Shown here in pieces: positions 8,269-15,776 of a DNA stretch of 64,000 nt (positions are counted from its first letter, which is position 1; every line of letters starts with the position of its first letter). Source of the stretch: Mameliella sp. CS4 (GTDB lineage: Bacteria > Pseudomonadota > Alphaproteobacteria > Rhodobacterales > Rhodobacteraceae); contig NZ_JAHXRQ010000006.1 of NCBI RefSeq assembly GCF_019392335.1, positions 62,001 to 126,000 of the forward strand, read 5' to 3'. Under the pieces are notes generated by a model. The model ran no database searches and was not told the DNA's origin. It saw only the letters and a list, made by a program, of their open reading frames with translations. The translations under genes were made by a program, and so were the position numbers.

Positions 8269-9135
8269 TCAACCCGTGCTTCCCCATTCCAGCCAGCGAC
8301 GATCCTCTGGCGACAAGGCACCATCCATTACCGCACCATAGGCCGCCAGGTCCGCCTCGGTCAGCCGCCCTTCCCACTTGTTCGAGCTGGCACTGTCAAA
8401 GAACCCTGCATCGCTGTTCCAGAACCCCTGTCCCGCCGAGGGTGTAAAGCGGTCCGCGTTGGCCTTCATGTTGTCGAAGGTCGCCGCTTCGACACAGGCC
8501 GCCGTCAGATCGGCTGGGTGGTCGATCCCGACGTGATCCGCGATCTGTGCCACCGCCCCCGACAGATCGCGCAGCATGTCGGCGTAATGCAGGCGGATCA
8601 GGTTCTCGCGCGGCTCTCGCGCGCGCGTACATTGAAAGTGATCGAGGATCGCCGGCAGGCTGGTGTGATCCTCGCCGCTCAGGAAGTCACGAAAACTCTC
8701 GGACGGGTCCTCGGGCAGGGGCGGCAGGCCAACGTGCGAGCCCATGTTGCGCCGGTGCTTGCGCATCGAAAAATGCACGTCGATCGGGTGCCGGTAGACG
8801 GTGACGTACCGCAGTTCGGACCAGACCGGGATGCAGTCAAAGGGCGAATGCGTCTTGACCTGCCGCCTGTGGTCCTGGGACTCCAGCCGCGCCATGACCT
8901 CGTCCAGGTCGCGAAGACTGATGTCGATCCAGGGCGATTTCATCGAGGTCTGCGCATCCACCTCCGGATCGCCCGCGATCAGCATGGCAAGGATACCCTG
9001 CGTCCAGGTTGTGCCGGATTTCGGCGGGGTCGAAACGACGATGTCACCCGCGCGCGGAGTGAAACCCGACCAGCGCGACGAGTCGGTCAGAGGATCGGTG
9101 AAAACACGGCTGGGCAATTCCGGAGCGGTCAACAT
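8269..9135 (-). CDS. sulfotransferase domain protein
   Basis: Likely transfers a sulfuryl group from PAPS to an unknown acceptor. The 288-aa protein has the PAPS 5'-phosphosulfate loop TPPKSGTTWTQGIL near residues 36-49 and the 3'-phosphate-binding segment YRHPIDVHFS near 114-123, both hallmarks of the cytosolic sulfotransferase fold (PF00685). A late glycine-rich stretch, AGQGFWNSDAG, fits the usual C-terminal region. It is downstream of phnM on the same strand, but about 125 bases and an inverted repeat separate them. No link with phosphonates is evident. Confidence 0.88.
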   Translation of the reverse strand: MLTAPELPSRVFTDPLTDSSRWSGFTPRAGDIVVSTPPKSGTTWTQGILAMLIAGDPEVDAQTSMKSPWIDISLRDLDEVMARLESQDHRRQVKTHSPFDCIPVWSELRYVTVYRHPIDVHFSMRKHRRNMGSHVGLPPLPEDPSESFRDFLSGEDHTSLPAILDHFQCTRAREPRENLIRLHYADMLRDLSGAVAQIADHVGIDHPADLTAACVEAATFDNMKANADRFTPSAGQGFWNSDAGFFDSASSNKWEGRLTEADLAAYGAVMDGALSPEDRRWLEWGSTG

Positions 9136-9204
9136 ATGCGCGGATCCCTTGTCTGGCGCCCGGCCAAGCCCGAACAGGTCGACACTACGTCAGGATCCGC
9201 GCAT
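9136..9204. repeat. 12-bp perfect inverted repeat at the sulfotransferase start
   Basis: ATGCGCGGATCC (9136-9147) and GGATCCGCGCAT (9193-9204) are perfect complements separated by 45 bases. One arm touches the sulfotransferase start codon, and no clear Shine-Dalgarno is visible there. Confidence 0.6.
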
Positions 9205-9261
9205 CGCGCAGCAGTTTTTCAAGACCCGCAAGGCCTCCGCGCATCGCCGGTCGCGCCGCCC

Positions 9262-10455
9262 TCAGGCCACCTGACGTCCCCGGCTCCACACGCCCCGCAG
9301 CAGGGGCACATGTTCGGCCACGCGGAACCGCATCAGATCCGCCCGGCGGCCCACCTCCAGCACGCCCCGGTCGTCCAGACCCACCGCCTCGGCAGGGGAT
9401 TTCGTCACCGTCGCGATCCCGCGTGCCATGTCGCCCCAAGTCTCGGCCAGCTGGACCGCTGCCAGCAGCAGCGCGGCCGGGACATAGTCGGACGACACGA
9501 TATCCAGCAACCCCTCGCGCGCCAGGTCCTCTGCCGCGACATTGCCAGAGTGAGAGCCGCCCCGGATCAGATTCGGCGCGCCCATCATCACCGCAATACT
9601 GTGGTCATGGCAGGCCCGTGCCGCCTCGATCGTGGTCGGGAACTCGCCCAGCCGGATGCCATAGCCCGCCGAAACCGCCACCTGGTCGGCCGTGGTGTCG
9701 TCATGGCTGGCCAGAACCGCGCCAAAGCGCGCCGCCTCCCTGACCGTGACCGCCTCATGCGCCGCGCCGTTGCGGTCGCGCAACTCTTGCAGGTGGGCGA
9801 CATGCTCGATGAACTCGGCATCCGACATGCCGCGTTTCGATTTCACGTATTGTTCCAGCTTCGAGATGTCCCGGAACTGCCGCTGCCCCGGCGTGTGATC
9901 CATGATGCTGACCAGCCCGACCCGGTCGTCGCGCCCGAACTCGCCCAGTTCCTCGGCCAGCGTCTCGGAACAGACCTCGGCCCGCAGGTGCAGGAAATGG
10001 CTGATCTTCAACATGTCCGCGGCGCGCAACTCCAGCATCTCGTGCGCCAGCGACCGCGCGTATTTCTTGTAGCGACCCTTGCCCGTGGGGATCGACCCCA
10101 CGCGCATCGCGTCGAAGACGGTGGTGATGCCGGTCGAGGCCAGCTCGGCGTCATGGGCAACGATGGCCGCCGCATGGGGCCAGTCGACGCCTGGGCGCGG
10201 CTCGATATGGCGTTCGAGGTTGTCGGTGTGCAGCTCGATCAGACCCGGCGCCAGGAAATCCCCGCCGCAATCGACCGCTCCGGCGGGCACGCTTGCCCCT
10301 TCGCCCATCCCGGTGATGGTGCCGTTTTCCGCATGCAGCCAGCCGCGTGCCACCCGATCCGGCAGCACCAGTGTCGCATTGGCAAATGTCAGACCCTCTG
10401 TCACGCCACCGTCACGCGCATCGGGCATAGGCCCGGCAAGAGTGGAGGTCGTCAT
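9262..10455 (-). CDS. phnM: alpha-D-ribose 1-methylphosphonate 5-triphosphate diphosphatase
   Basis: Removes pyrophosphate from the ribose-1-alkylphosphonate 5-triphosphate made by PhnGHIL, before PhnJ cleaves the C-P bond. The 397-aa amidohydrolase shows LAPGLIELHTDNLERH, with the HxD metal ligands of the PhnM family, then SIMDHTPGQRQF, LASHDD and MGAPNLIRGGSHSGN. These agree closely with the E. coli type. The start is uncertain: the first ATG overlaps the start codon of the opposing DUF1045 gene, and a GTG about 18 codons in would also fit. DUF1045 on the other strand separates it from phnN. A second, more divergent PhnM lies at 18.8 kb. Confidence 0.95.
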   Translation of the reverse strand: MTTSTLAGPMPDARDGGVTEGLTFANATLVLPDRVARGWLHAENGTITGMGEGASVPAGAVDCGGDFLAPGLIELHTDNLERHIEPRPGVDWPHAAAIVAHDAELASTGITTVFDAMRVGSIPTGKGRYKKYARSLAHEMLELRAADMLKISHFLHLRAEVCSETLAEELGEFGRDDRVGLVSIMDHTPGQRQFRDISKLEQYVKSKRGMSDAEFIEHVAHLQELRDRNGAAHEAVTVREAARFGAVLASHDDTTADQVAVSAGYGIRLGEFPTTIEAARACHDHSIAVMMGAPNLIRGGSHSGNVAAEDLAREGLLDIVSSDYVPAALLLAAVQLAETWGDMARGIATVTKSPAEAVGLDDRGVLEVGRRADLMRFRVAEHVPLLRGVWSRGRQVA

Positions 10456-11140
10456 GCATTTCTCCCGTTACGCTGTCTACGTGACCCTTCCCAAGGGTCC
10501 ACTGTCCGATTTCGGCGCCGCCTGGCTGGGCTGGAACGCCGCGACGGGCGAACGGCCCGACGCGCCGGTCGTTCACGGCCTGCCCCTGCCCGCCCATGAA
10601 ATCACCGCCACCCCGCGCAAATACGGGCTGCACGGCACGATCAAGCCGCCCTTCCGACTGGCCGAGGGCATGGATTTCGAGGCACTGCACGATGGGTTCG
10701 CCCGCTTTTGCGCGACACAGGCGCCGGTGACGCTGGACGGGCTGGCGCTGACCCGGCTGGGCCGCTTCCTGGCGCTGACGCCCCTGGGCGAGACCGACGC
10801 GCTGTCCGCGCTGGCAGCCCGGACGGTCGAAACACTGGACCCGTTCCGCGCCCCGCTGACCGAGGCGGAGCTGGACAAGCGCCGCAAGTCGGGACTGAAC
10901 GCGCGTCAGGACGCGCTGCTGACGCGCTGGGGCTATCCCTACGTGATGGACCAGTTCCGCTTTCACATCACGCTCAGCGGCAAGCTGGACCGCGACACGG
11001 CCGAACAGGTCCGCGACGCCCTTCTGCCCTATGTCGAACCGCGCCTGCCGCGCCCCTTTGCCGTGGACGCGCTGACGCTCTGCGGCGAGGATTCCACCGG
11101 CTATTTCCACGAGTTGCACCGCTACGCCCTTTCCGGCTGA
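10454..11140 (+). CDS. DUF1045 phosphonate-operon protein, 2H phosphoesterase type
   Basis: A 228-aa protein starting MHFSRYAVYVTLP with GGAGG five bases before the ATG. Two HxT motifs, HGTIKPPF at residues 60-67 and FHITLSG near 170-176, mark it as a 2H phosphoesterase of the type seen repeatedly in phn loci. It probably hydrolyses a cyclic or ribosyl phosphate intermediate made by C-P lyase, perhaps in the role PhnP has in enterobacteria; that role is inference. It lies on the opposite strand inside the phn cluster: its start codon overlaps that of phnM, and its last 19 bases overlap the end of phnN. Confidence 0.9.
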   Translation: MHFSRYAVYVTLPKGPLSDFGAAWLGWNAATGERPDAPVVHGLPLPAHEITATPRKYGLHGTIKPPFRLAEGMDFEALHDGFARFCATQAPVTLDGLALTRLGRFLALTPLGETDALSALAARTVETLDPFRAPLTEAELDKRRKSGLNARQDALLTRWGYPYVMDQFRFHITLSGKLDRDTAEQVRDALLPYVEPRLPRPFAVDALTLCGEDSTGYFHELHRYALSG

Positions 11141-11664
11141 AGCCGGGCCAGGATCGTGTCCACGGTCCGTTCCAGCGGGCCGGAATTGTCGATCTCGATC
11201 ACCGGCAGCCCGGCCGGCAGGGCCTGCCCCTTGCGGGCCAGGCGCGCGGCGATCTCCTCGGCGCTTTCGCGACCGCGCCCGGCAAGCCGTTGTGCCAGCA
11301 CCTCGGCGGGGGCGGTCAGGGACAGGACGACGAACCGTGGAAACCGGGCCTGCGCCTGTGTCAGCACCGCGCGCGACAGGTTTACCAGAACGTCATTGCC
11401 CTGGGCCAGCTGCTGGTCCACCGCCACCGGGATGCCATAGGCCAGCCCGTGCGCCCGCCAGGACAGGGCAAACCCGCCGGCGCTTTCCACCTGCTCGAAG
11501 GCCTCCTCGGTCAAGGCAATATGATCTTCTCCGCCCGCCTCCTGCGGGCGGGTGATCCTGCGTTGCAGCAGGACAAACCGGGGATCGCGCGCCGCCAGCG
11601 CCGCCATGACGCTGTCTTTGCCAACACCCGACGGCCCGACCACCGCGATGAACCGTCCCGGCAT
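11122..11664 (-). CDS. phnN: ribose 1,5-bisphosphate phosphokinase
   Basis: Phosphorylates ribose 1,5-bisphosphate to PRPP, returning the sugar released by the C-P lyase route to nucleotide metabolism. The 180-aa protein has the P-loop GPSGVGKDS at residues 10-18, the guanylate-kinase-like RRITRPQEAGGEDHIAL segment, and VNLSRAVL near the middle. It begins where phnL ends, so the two are coupled. Its end overlaps the DUF1045 gene on the other strand. Confidence 0.95.
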   Translation of the reverse strand: MPGRFIAVVGPSGVGKDSVMAALAARDPRFVLLQRRITRPQEAGGEDHIALTEEAFEQVESAGGFALSWRAHGLAYGIPVAVDQQLAQGNDVLVNLSRAVLTQAQARFPRFVVLSLTAPAEVLAQRLAGRGRESAEEIAARLARKGQALPAGLPVIEIDNSGPLERTVDTILARLQPERA

Positions 11665-12356
11665 CAGGCCGCCGCCTGCGGGGAAAAGCCGGTCACGTCG
11701 ACCGCACGATCACAAACCTCGGCCCGCGCCTCGGCGTCGTGAAAAATGCCGACGATGGCCGCACCGCGCGCCTTGGCCTCGCGGATCAGGTCCAGAACCG
11801 TGTCGCGGTTCGCCGCGTCCAACGAGGCGGTGGGTTCGTCCAGCAAAAGCGCCGGATAGGCATGGGCAAAGCCGCGCGCGATGTTCACGCGCTGCTGTTC
11901 GCCGCCCGAAAAGGTGGTGGGCGACAGCGACCACAGCCGTTCGGGAATGCGCAGGCGGGTCAGCAACGCGCGCGCCCGCTCGGTCGCCGCCGCGCGGTCC
12001 ACGCCCACCGCCAGCAGCGGCTCTGCCACCACCTCCAGCGTCGGCACCCGGGGCACCACGCGCAGGAACTGGCTGACGTAACCCAGCACCTCGCGCCGCA
12101 GGCGGATGATCTCGCGCGGTTCGGCGCGGGCCAGGTCCACACCGCCCACCAGGATTTCTCCGGACGCGGCCAGGTAGTTGCCGTAGATCATGCGCATCAG
12201 CGTCGATTTCCCCGCACCCGAGGCTCCGGTCAACGCCACGCATTCACCCGCCTCGACAGCAAGCGAGGCCCCCTCCATCACCCGGATCACCGCTGCCCCC
12301 TGGTTGTGCAGGGTAAAGGTCTTGGACAAATCGCGGATGTCGATCATGGCGCTCAT
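11664..12356 (-). CDS. phnL: phosphonate C-P lyase system ATP-binding protein PhnL
   Basis: An ABC-type ATPase needed with PhnG, H and I for the first step, joining the phosphonate to ribose triphosphate. The 230-aa protein has Walker [10 protein letters not shown] (44-52), signature FSGGEQQRVNIAR and Walker B LLLDEPTASLD. PhnL is not a transporter subunit. I chose the ATG at 12356 because GGAAGGG lies seven bases before it and the ATG overlaps the corA stop (ATGA). Earlier GTG and ATG codons are in frame but poorly placed. The gene is therefore coupled to corA. Confidence 0.94.
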   Translation of the reverse strand: MSAMIDIRDLSKTFTLHNQGAAVIRVMEGASLAVEAGECVALTGASGAGKSTLMRMIYGNYLAASGEILVGGVDLARAEPREIIRLRREVLGYVSQFLRVVPRVPTLEVVAEPLLAVGVDRAAATERARALLTRLRIPERLWSLSPTTFSGGEQQRVNIARGFAHAYPALLLDEPTASLDAANRDTVLDLIREAKARGAAIVGIFHDAEARAEVCDRAVDVTGFSPQAAA

Positions 12357-13303
12357 AGCCATCCCTTCCACTTGAAAAACAGGTAGGTTCCCAGCGCCGA
12401 CCCGGCCATAAGCCCGGTGGCGATCAGGTATCCGTGCGGCTGGTTCACCCCCGGCAGCACGGCGAAGTTCATGCCATAGACCGAGGCCACCAGCGTCGGC
12501 GGCAGGAACAATACGGCCACCACCGACAGCGTCCGGTTGGCGTCGCTCTGTTCGAGGTTGACCATGCCCAACACCACGTCCGTCAGATGGACCACCCGCC
12601 CGGTCAGGAAATCCGTGTGCACCACCAGAGACTGAATATCCCGCGTCTGCGCCTTGACCACCTGTTTCAGCCCCGCCCCCGCCCGTTGTGGCAAGCTGAG
12701 CGAAAAGGTCGTCATCGCGCGTTCCAGCGTCAGAAGCGACAGCCGATAGCCCGCCAGTTCCTCGCCGCGGCGGCCCACGGTGCGCAGCATCTCCTCCAGC
12801 AGATCCTCGGAATCGTCGCCCTCGAAAAGCTCACGCGAGGCCTTGTCCAGCGCGCGCCCCACGCCTTCCAGAAGGTCGGCAATGCGCGAGACGATCTCTT
12901 CGATCAGCCCCATGAACAGGTGCAGCGGGCTGGCGCAGCCTGCCGAGGTCAGGCCGGCATGATCGGGGTAGGTCTCGAAACTGCGGGGCGCGTGATAGCG
13001 CACCGTGATCATGCGCGCGGGCGTCAGCAGAAAGGCCACCGGCCCAAAACTGCGCCGCTTTTCGGCATCCACGCCGGGCAGCATCACGGTCAGCACCTCC
13101 GTCTCGCCGTCGCGGTAGAGGCGATTGGAAATCTCGATCTCCTCCATGTCCGCCAGCGTCGGCACCTTGACGCCCAGCGCCTCGACCGCGGCCACCTGTT
13201 CTGGCTGCGGGCGGTAGAGGTCGATCCACTGGGCCGTGTCCGGCGCCGCTTCGGGGGCCAGCCGGTCCAGGCGATCGCCATTGGTGCGAAAGGCGTAGAG
13301 CAT
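12353..13303 (-). CDS. corA: CorA-family divalent-metal transporter inside the phn operon
   Basis: A 316-aa CorA protein: a long cytoplasmic alpha/beta and helical domain, then two C-terminal membrane helices (LSVVAVLFLPPTLVASVYGMNF and GYLIATGLMAGSALGTYLFF). The pore signature YGMN lies between them. CorA proteins move Mg2+ or related ions. The gene lies between phnK and phnL on the same strand; its start meets the phnK stop and its stop overlaps the phnL ATG. It therefore must be expressed with C-P lyase. The family members PhnM and PhnN need divalent metals, so metal supply is a plausible role. The specific ion cannot be read from sequence. Confidence 0.93.
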   Translation of the reverse strand: MLYAFRTNGDRLDRLAPEAAPDTAQWIDLYRPQPEQVAAVEALGVKVPTLADMEEIEISNRLYRDGETEVLTVMLPGVDAEKRRSFGPVAFLLTPARMITVRYHAPRSFETYPDHAGLTSAGCASPLHLFMGLIEEIVSRIADLLEGVGRALDKASRELFEGDDSEDLLEEMLRTVGRRGEELAGYRLSLLTLERAMTTFSLSLPQRAGAGLKQVVKAQTRDIQSLVVHTDFLTGRVVHLTDVVLGMVNLEQSDANRTLSVVAVLFLPPTLVASVYGMNFAVLPGVNQPHGYLIATGLMAGSALGTYLFFKWKGWL

Positions 13304-14088
13304 CAGACCTGCAACACCGAACTGACCAGAAGCTGTGTATAGGCGTGCTGGGGGTCGTCCAGCACCTGGTCGGTCAGGCCCGCCTCGACCACATGCCCAT
13401 CCTTCATGACCATCAGCCGGTCCGCCAACAGGCGCACCACGGCAAGGTCATGGGTGACGATGATCGCCGACAGGCCCATTTCGCGTACCAGCCCGCGCAA
13501 CAGATCCAGCAGGCGGGCCTGCACGCTGACGTCCAGCCCGCCGGTGGGTTCGTCCATGAACACCAGACGCGGCCCGGTCACCAGGTTCCGGGCAATCTGC
13601 AAGCGTTGCTGCATCCCCCCGGAAAAGGCCGTGGGCCGGTCGTCGATGCGGCCAGAGTCGATTTCCACCCGGCCCAGCCAGTCCTCGGCGCTGTCGCGGA
13701 TTTCTCCGTAGTGGCGCGCGCCCACGGCCATCAGGCGTTCGCCGACGTTCCCGCCCGCGCTGACGTTCATGCGCAGCCCGTCGCGGGCGTGCTGGTGAAC
13801 AAAGGCCCAGTCGGTGCGGCCCAGCATCCGCCGTTCCGGTTCGGACATGGTGATCGTGTCCTTCATCCCCTCGGCACGGGTATCGAACATGACACGGCCC
13901 GCGTCCGGGACCAGGTGCCCGGCCAAGCAGTTCAGAAGTGTCGACTTGCCCGACCCGCTTTCGCCGACGATCCCCATGACCTCACCCGGCCAGAGATCGA
14001 AGGAGACATCGGCACAGCCGATGCGCGCACCATAGCGTTTGGTGAGGCCCTCCACCTTCAGCAGGTGGCCCGTTTCAGCATGTGACAT
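13303..14088 (-). CDS. phnK: phosphonate C-P lyase system ATP-binding protein PhnK
   Basis: An ABC-type ATPase that in E. coli docks onto the PhnGHIJ core complex through PhnJ. The 261-aa protein has Walker A GESGSGKST (42-50), the Q-loop region WAFVHQHARDGLRMNVSAGGNVGERL typical of PhnK, signature FSGGMQQRLQIARNL and Walker B LVFMDEPTGGLD. It follows the GNAT gene by two bases and overlaps corA at its end. It resembles oligopeptide-transport ATPases, but the operon fixes the assignment. Confidence 0.95.
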   Translation of the reverse strand: MSHAETGHLLKVEGLTKRYGARIGCADVSFDLWPGEVMGIVGESGSGKSTLLNCLAGHLVPDAGRVMFDTRAEGMKDTITMSEPERRMLGRTDWAFVHQHARDGLRMNVSAGGNVGERLMAVGARHYGEIRDSAEDWLGRVEIDSGRIDDRPTAFSGGMQQRLQIARNLVTGPRLVFMDEPTGGLDVSVQARLLDLLRGLVREMGLSAIIVTHDLAVVRLLADRLMVMKDGHVVEAGLTDQVLDDPQHAYTQLLVSSVLQV

Positions 14089-14090
14089 GG

Positions 14091-14600
14091 TCAGTCTCCT
14101 CCGGACAGCATGGCAGGTGCAGGCCGCATCCGGCCCATCGCGATACTGTCCTGCAACCGACCATCCGTCAGCGTATCGCCCCTCAGCACGCCCTCATGCT
14201 CAAAGCCCGCGCTTTCATACAGGCGCAAGGCAGAGTCGTTTCCCGCCGCAACCTCGATGTAGATACGGCGCAGACCAAGCCAGTTGTCCGCAAGATCCAG
14301 GGCGGCGGCCAGCAGAGCACGGCCGACGCCGTTGCCGGCGGCGTCATCACGGACACCCAGGTACATGTCGGACATATGCGCCTGGCGGCCTCGGCGGGGC
14401 ATCAGGCAGATCATGCCGACGGCGCCGCCGTGCAGGTCCGCCACGATGCTGTGGCTGCTGGTCGAGAAGAGCTGTTGCTCGATGAGCTCGGGCGTGGTGA
14501 AGGGCAGCCGCAAGGTGCCCGCACGCCATCCGGGCATGTTGGCCCCCTCGGTGAGCGGTGCGACATCTTCGGGCCGTGGTGTGCGCAGGATCAGGCTCAT
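14091..14600 (-). CDS. GNAT-family N-acetyltransferase in the phn operon
   Basis: A 169-aa GNAT protein with the acetyl-CoA-binding stretch GVRDDAAGNGVGRALLAAALDLADN in the middle and the later NDSALRLYESAGFEHEG motif. It starts at an ATG overlapping the phnJ stop (TGATG), with GGAGG in front, and ends two bases before phnK. It is thus built into the C-P lyase operon. In E. coli the position of an operon acetyltransferase is held by PhnO, which acetylates aminoalkylphosphonates. This protein may do the same job, but it is not obviously a PhnO ortholog, so I give no symbol. Confidence 0.88.
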   Translation of the reverse strand: MSLILRTPRPEDVAPLTEGANMPGWRAGTLRLPFTTPELIEQQLFSTSSHSIVADLHGGAVGMICLMPRRGRQAHMSDMYLGVRDDAAGNGVGRALLAAALDLADNWLGLRRIYIEVAAGNDSALRLYESAGFEHEGVLRGDTLTDGRLQDSIAMGRMRPAPAMLSGGD

Positions 14601-15466
14601 CACGCCTCCTCGCGGGAGCGCACCCGGCCCACGCCCGTCGTCTTTGTCTGCCGCGAGCGGCAGTAATCCGTGTCAGAACAAATGAACATCCGTCCTCCTT
14701 CATCGTCGACGATCACCTCGTCGAGGTAGCTGTCCTCGGCACCGCATAGATCACATGGCGCGTCGGCCTTGGAGGCCTCGAAGGGAAAATCACGGAAGTC
14801 CAGGCTGACAACCTGCGTATAGGGCGGCAGCGCGTAGATCCGCTGTTCGCGCCCGGCACCGAACAGCTGGATCGCGGCCATGTCCGACATCTTGGGATTG
14901 TCGAACTTCGGGATCGGCGACGGGTCCATGACATAGCGCCCCTCGACCTTGACCGGGTAGGCATAGGCCGTCGCGATCTGCCCGTGCCGCGCAATGTCCT
15001 CATACAGCTTGACGTGCATCAGGCCGTAATCTTCCAACGCGTGCATCTTGCGGGTCTCGATCTCAGAGGGTTCGAGAAAGCGCAGCGGTTCCGGGATCGG
15101 AACCTGGTAGACAAGGATCTGATCCTCGGTCAGCGGTTCCTCGGGGATGCGGTGGCGGGTCTGGATGACGCTGGCATTGGCGGTTTCCTCGGTGGTGGCA
15201 ACACCTGCCGTCCGCTCAAAGAACTTGCGGATGGAGACCGCGTTGGTGGTGTCGTCCGCCCCCTGGTCGATGACCTTGAGCCGGTCCTCGGGCGTCAGCG
15301 TCGCGGCCGAGACCTGCACACCCCCGGTGCCCCAGCCATAGGGCATTGGCATCTCGCGGCTGGCAAAGGGCACTTGGTAGCCCGGGATCGCCAGCCCCTT
15401 GAGGATGGCGCGGCGGATCATCCGCTTGGTCTGTTCATCAAGGTAGGCGAAATTGTAGTCGCTCAT
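14600..15466 (-). CDS. phnJ: alpha-D-ribose 1-methylphosphonate 5-phosphate C-P lyase
   Basis: The radical-SAM enzyme that breaks the carbon-phosphorus bond. The 288-aa protein starts MSDYNFAYLDEQTKRMIRRA, and the C-terminal cysteines CDLCGAED...CSDTDYC match the conserved C-x2-C-x21-C-x5-C set. Three of these bind the 4Fe-4S cluster and one makes the thiyl radical. The upstream in-frame residues are not conserved, so I start at 15466. A 310-base gap with an opposing small ORF separates it from phnI, unlike the tight joins elsewhere in the operon. Confidence 0.97.
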   Translation of the reverse strand: MSDYNFAYLDEQTKRMIRRAILKGLAIPGYQVPFASREMPMPYGWGTGGVQVSAATLTPEDRLKVIDQGADDTTNAVSIRKFFERTAGVATTEETANASVIQTRHRIPEEPLTEDQILVYQVPIPEPLRFLEPSEIETRKMHALEDYGLMHVKLYEDIARHGQIATAYAYPVKVEGRYVMDPSPIPKFDNPKMSDMAAIQLFGAGREQRIYALPPYTQVVSLDFRDFPFEASKADAPCDLCGAEDSYLDEVIVDDEGGRMFICSDTDYCRSRQTKTTGVGRVRSREEA

Positions 15467-15579
15467 GATTTCGGCCCCGAAATTTCCTGCAAATTGCACT
15501 CGGATTGCCCAGTTCGGTCACGGGATTGCCCAAGTCCTGGCGCAACCATTGGGCGACACACCGACAAAGGAGAGGACAC

Positions 15580-15771
15580 ATGTCGGATCAACTGACCATC
15601 ATCCTGATCACGCTGGCCGGCGTGCTGACGATTGGCATCCGTTACGCGCTTTCGGTCTGGCTGCCGGAAAATTCCAAGCTCAACACGCTCTTCAGCGAAA
15701 AACGCCTGACCGTGTCCAACAGCAAGGAAGCCTGGTGGCTGAAGGACATTCCCGCCGCACGGGTGGACTGA
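15580..15771 (+). CDS. 63-aa single-pass membrane protein, antisense within the phn operon
   Basis: The gene lies on the plus strand in the 310-base gap between phnI and phnJ, which run on the minus strand. AAGGAGAGG precedes the ATG at a good distance. The product has one hydrophobic helix at residues 5-25 (LTIILITLAGVLTIGIRYAL), then a polar tail with KRLTVSNSKEAWWLKDIPAARVD. The opposite strand carries a longer open frame, but it looks like a shadow without recognisable features. I do not recognise the family. Position suggests either a real small membrane protein or an inserted gene; there is no predicted function. Confidence 0.6.
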   Translation: MSDQLTIILITLAGVLTIGIRYALSVWLPENSKLNTLFSEKRLTVSNSKEAWWLKDIPAARVD

Positions 15772-15776
15772 CCCCG

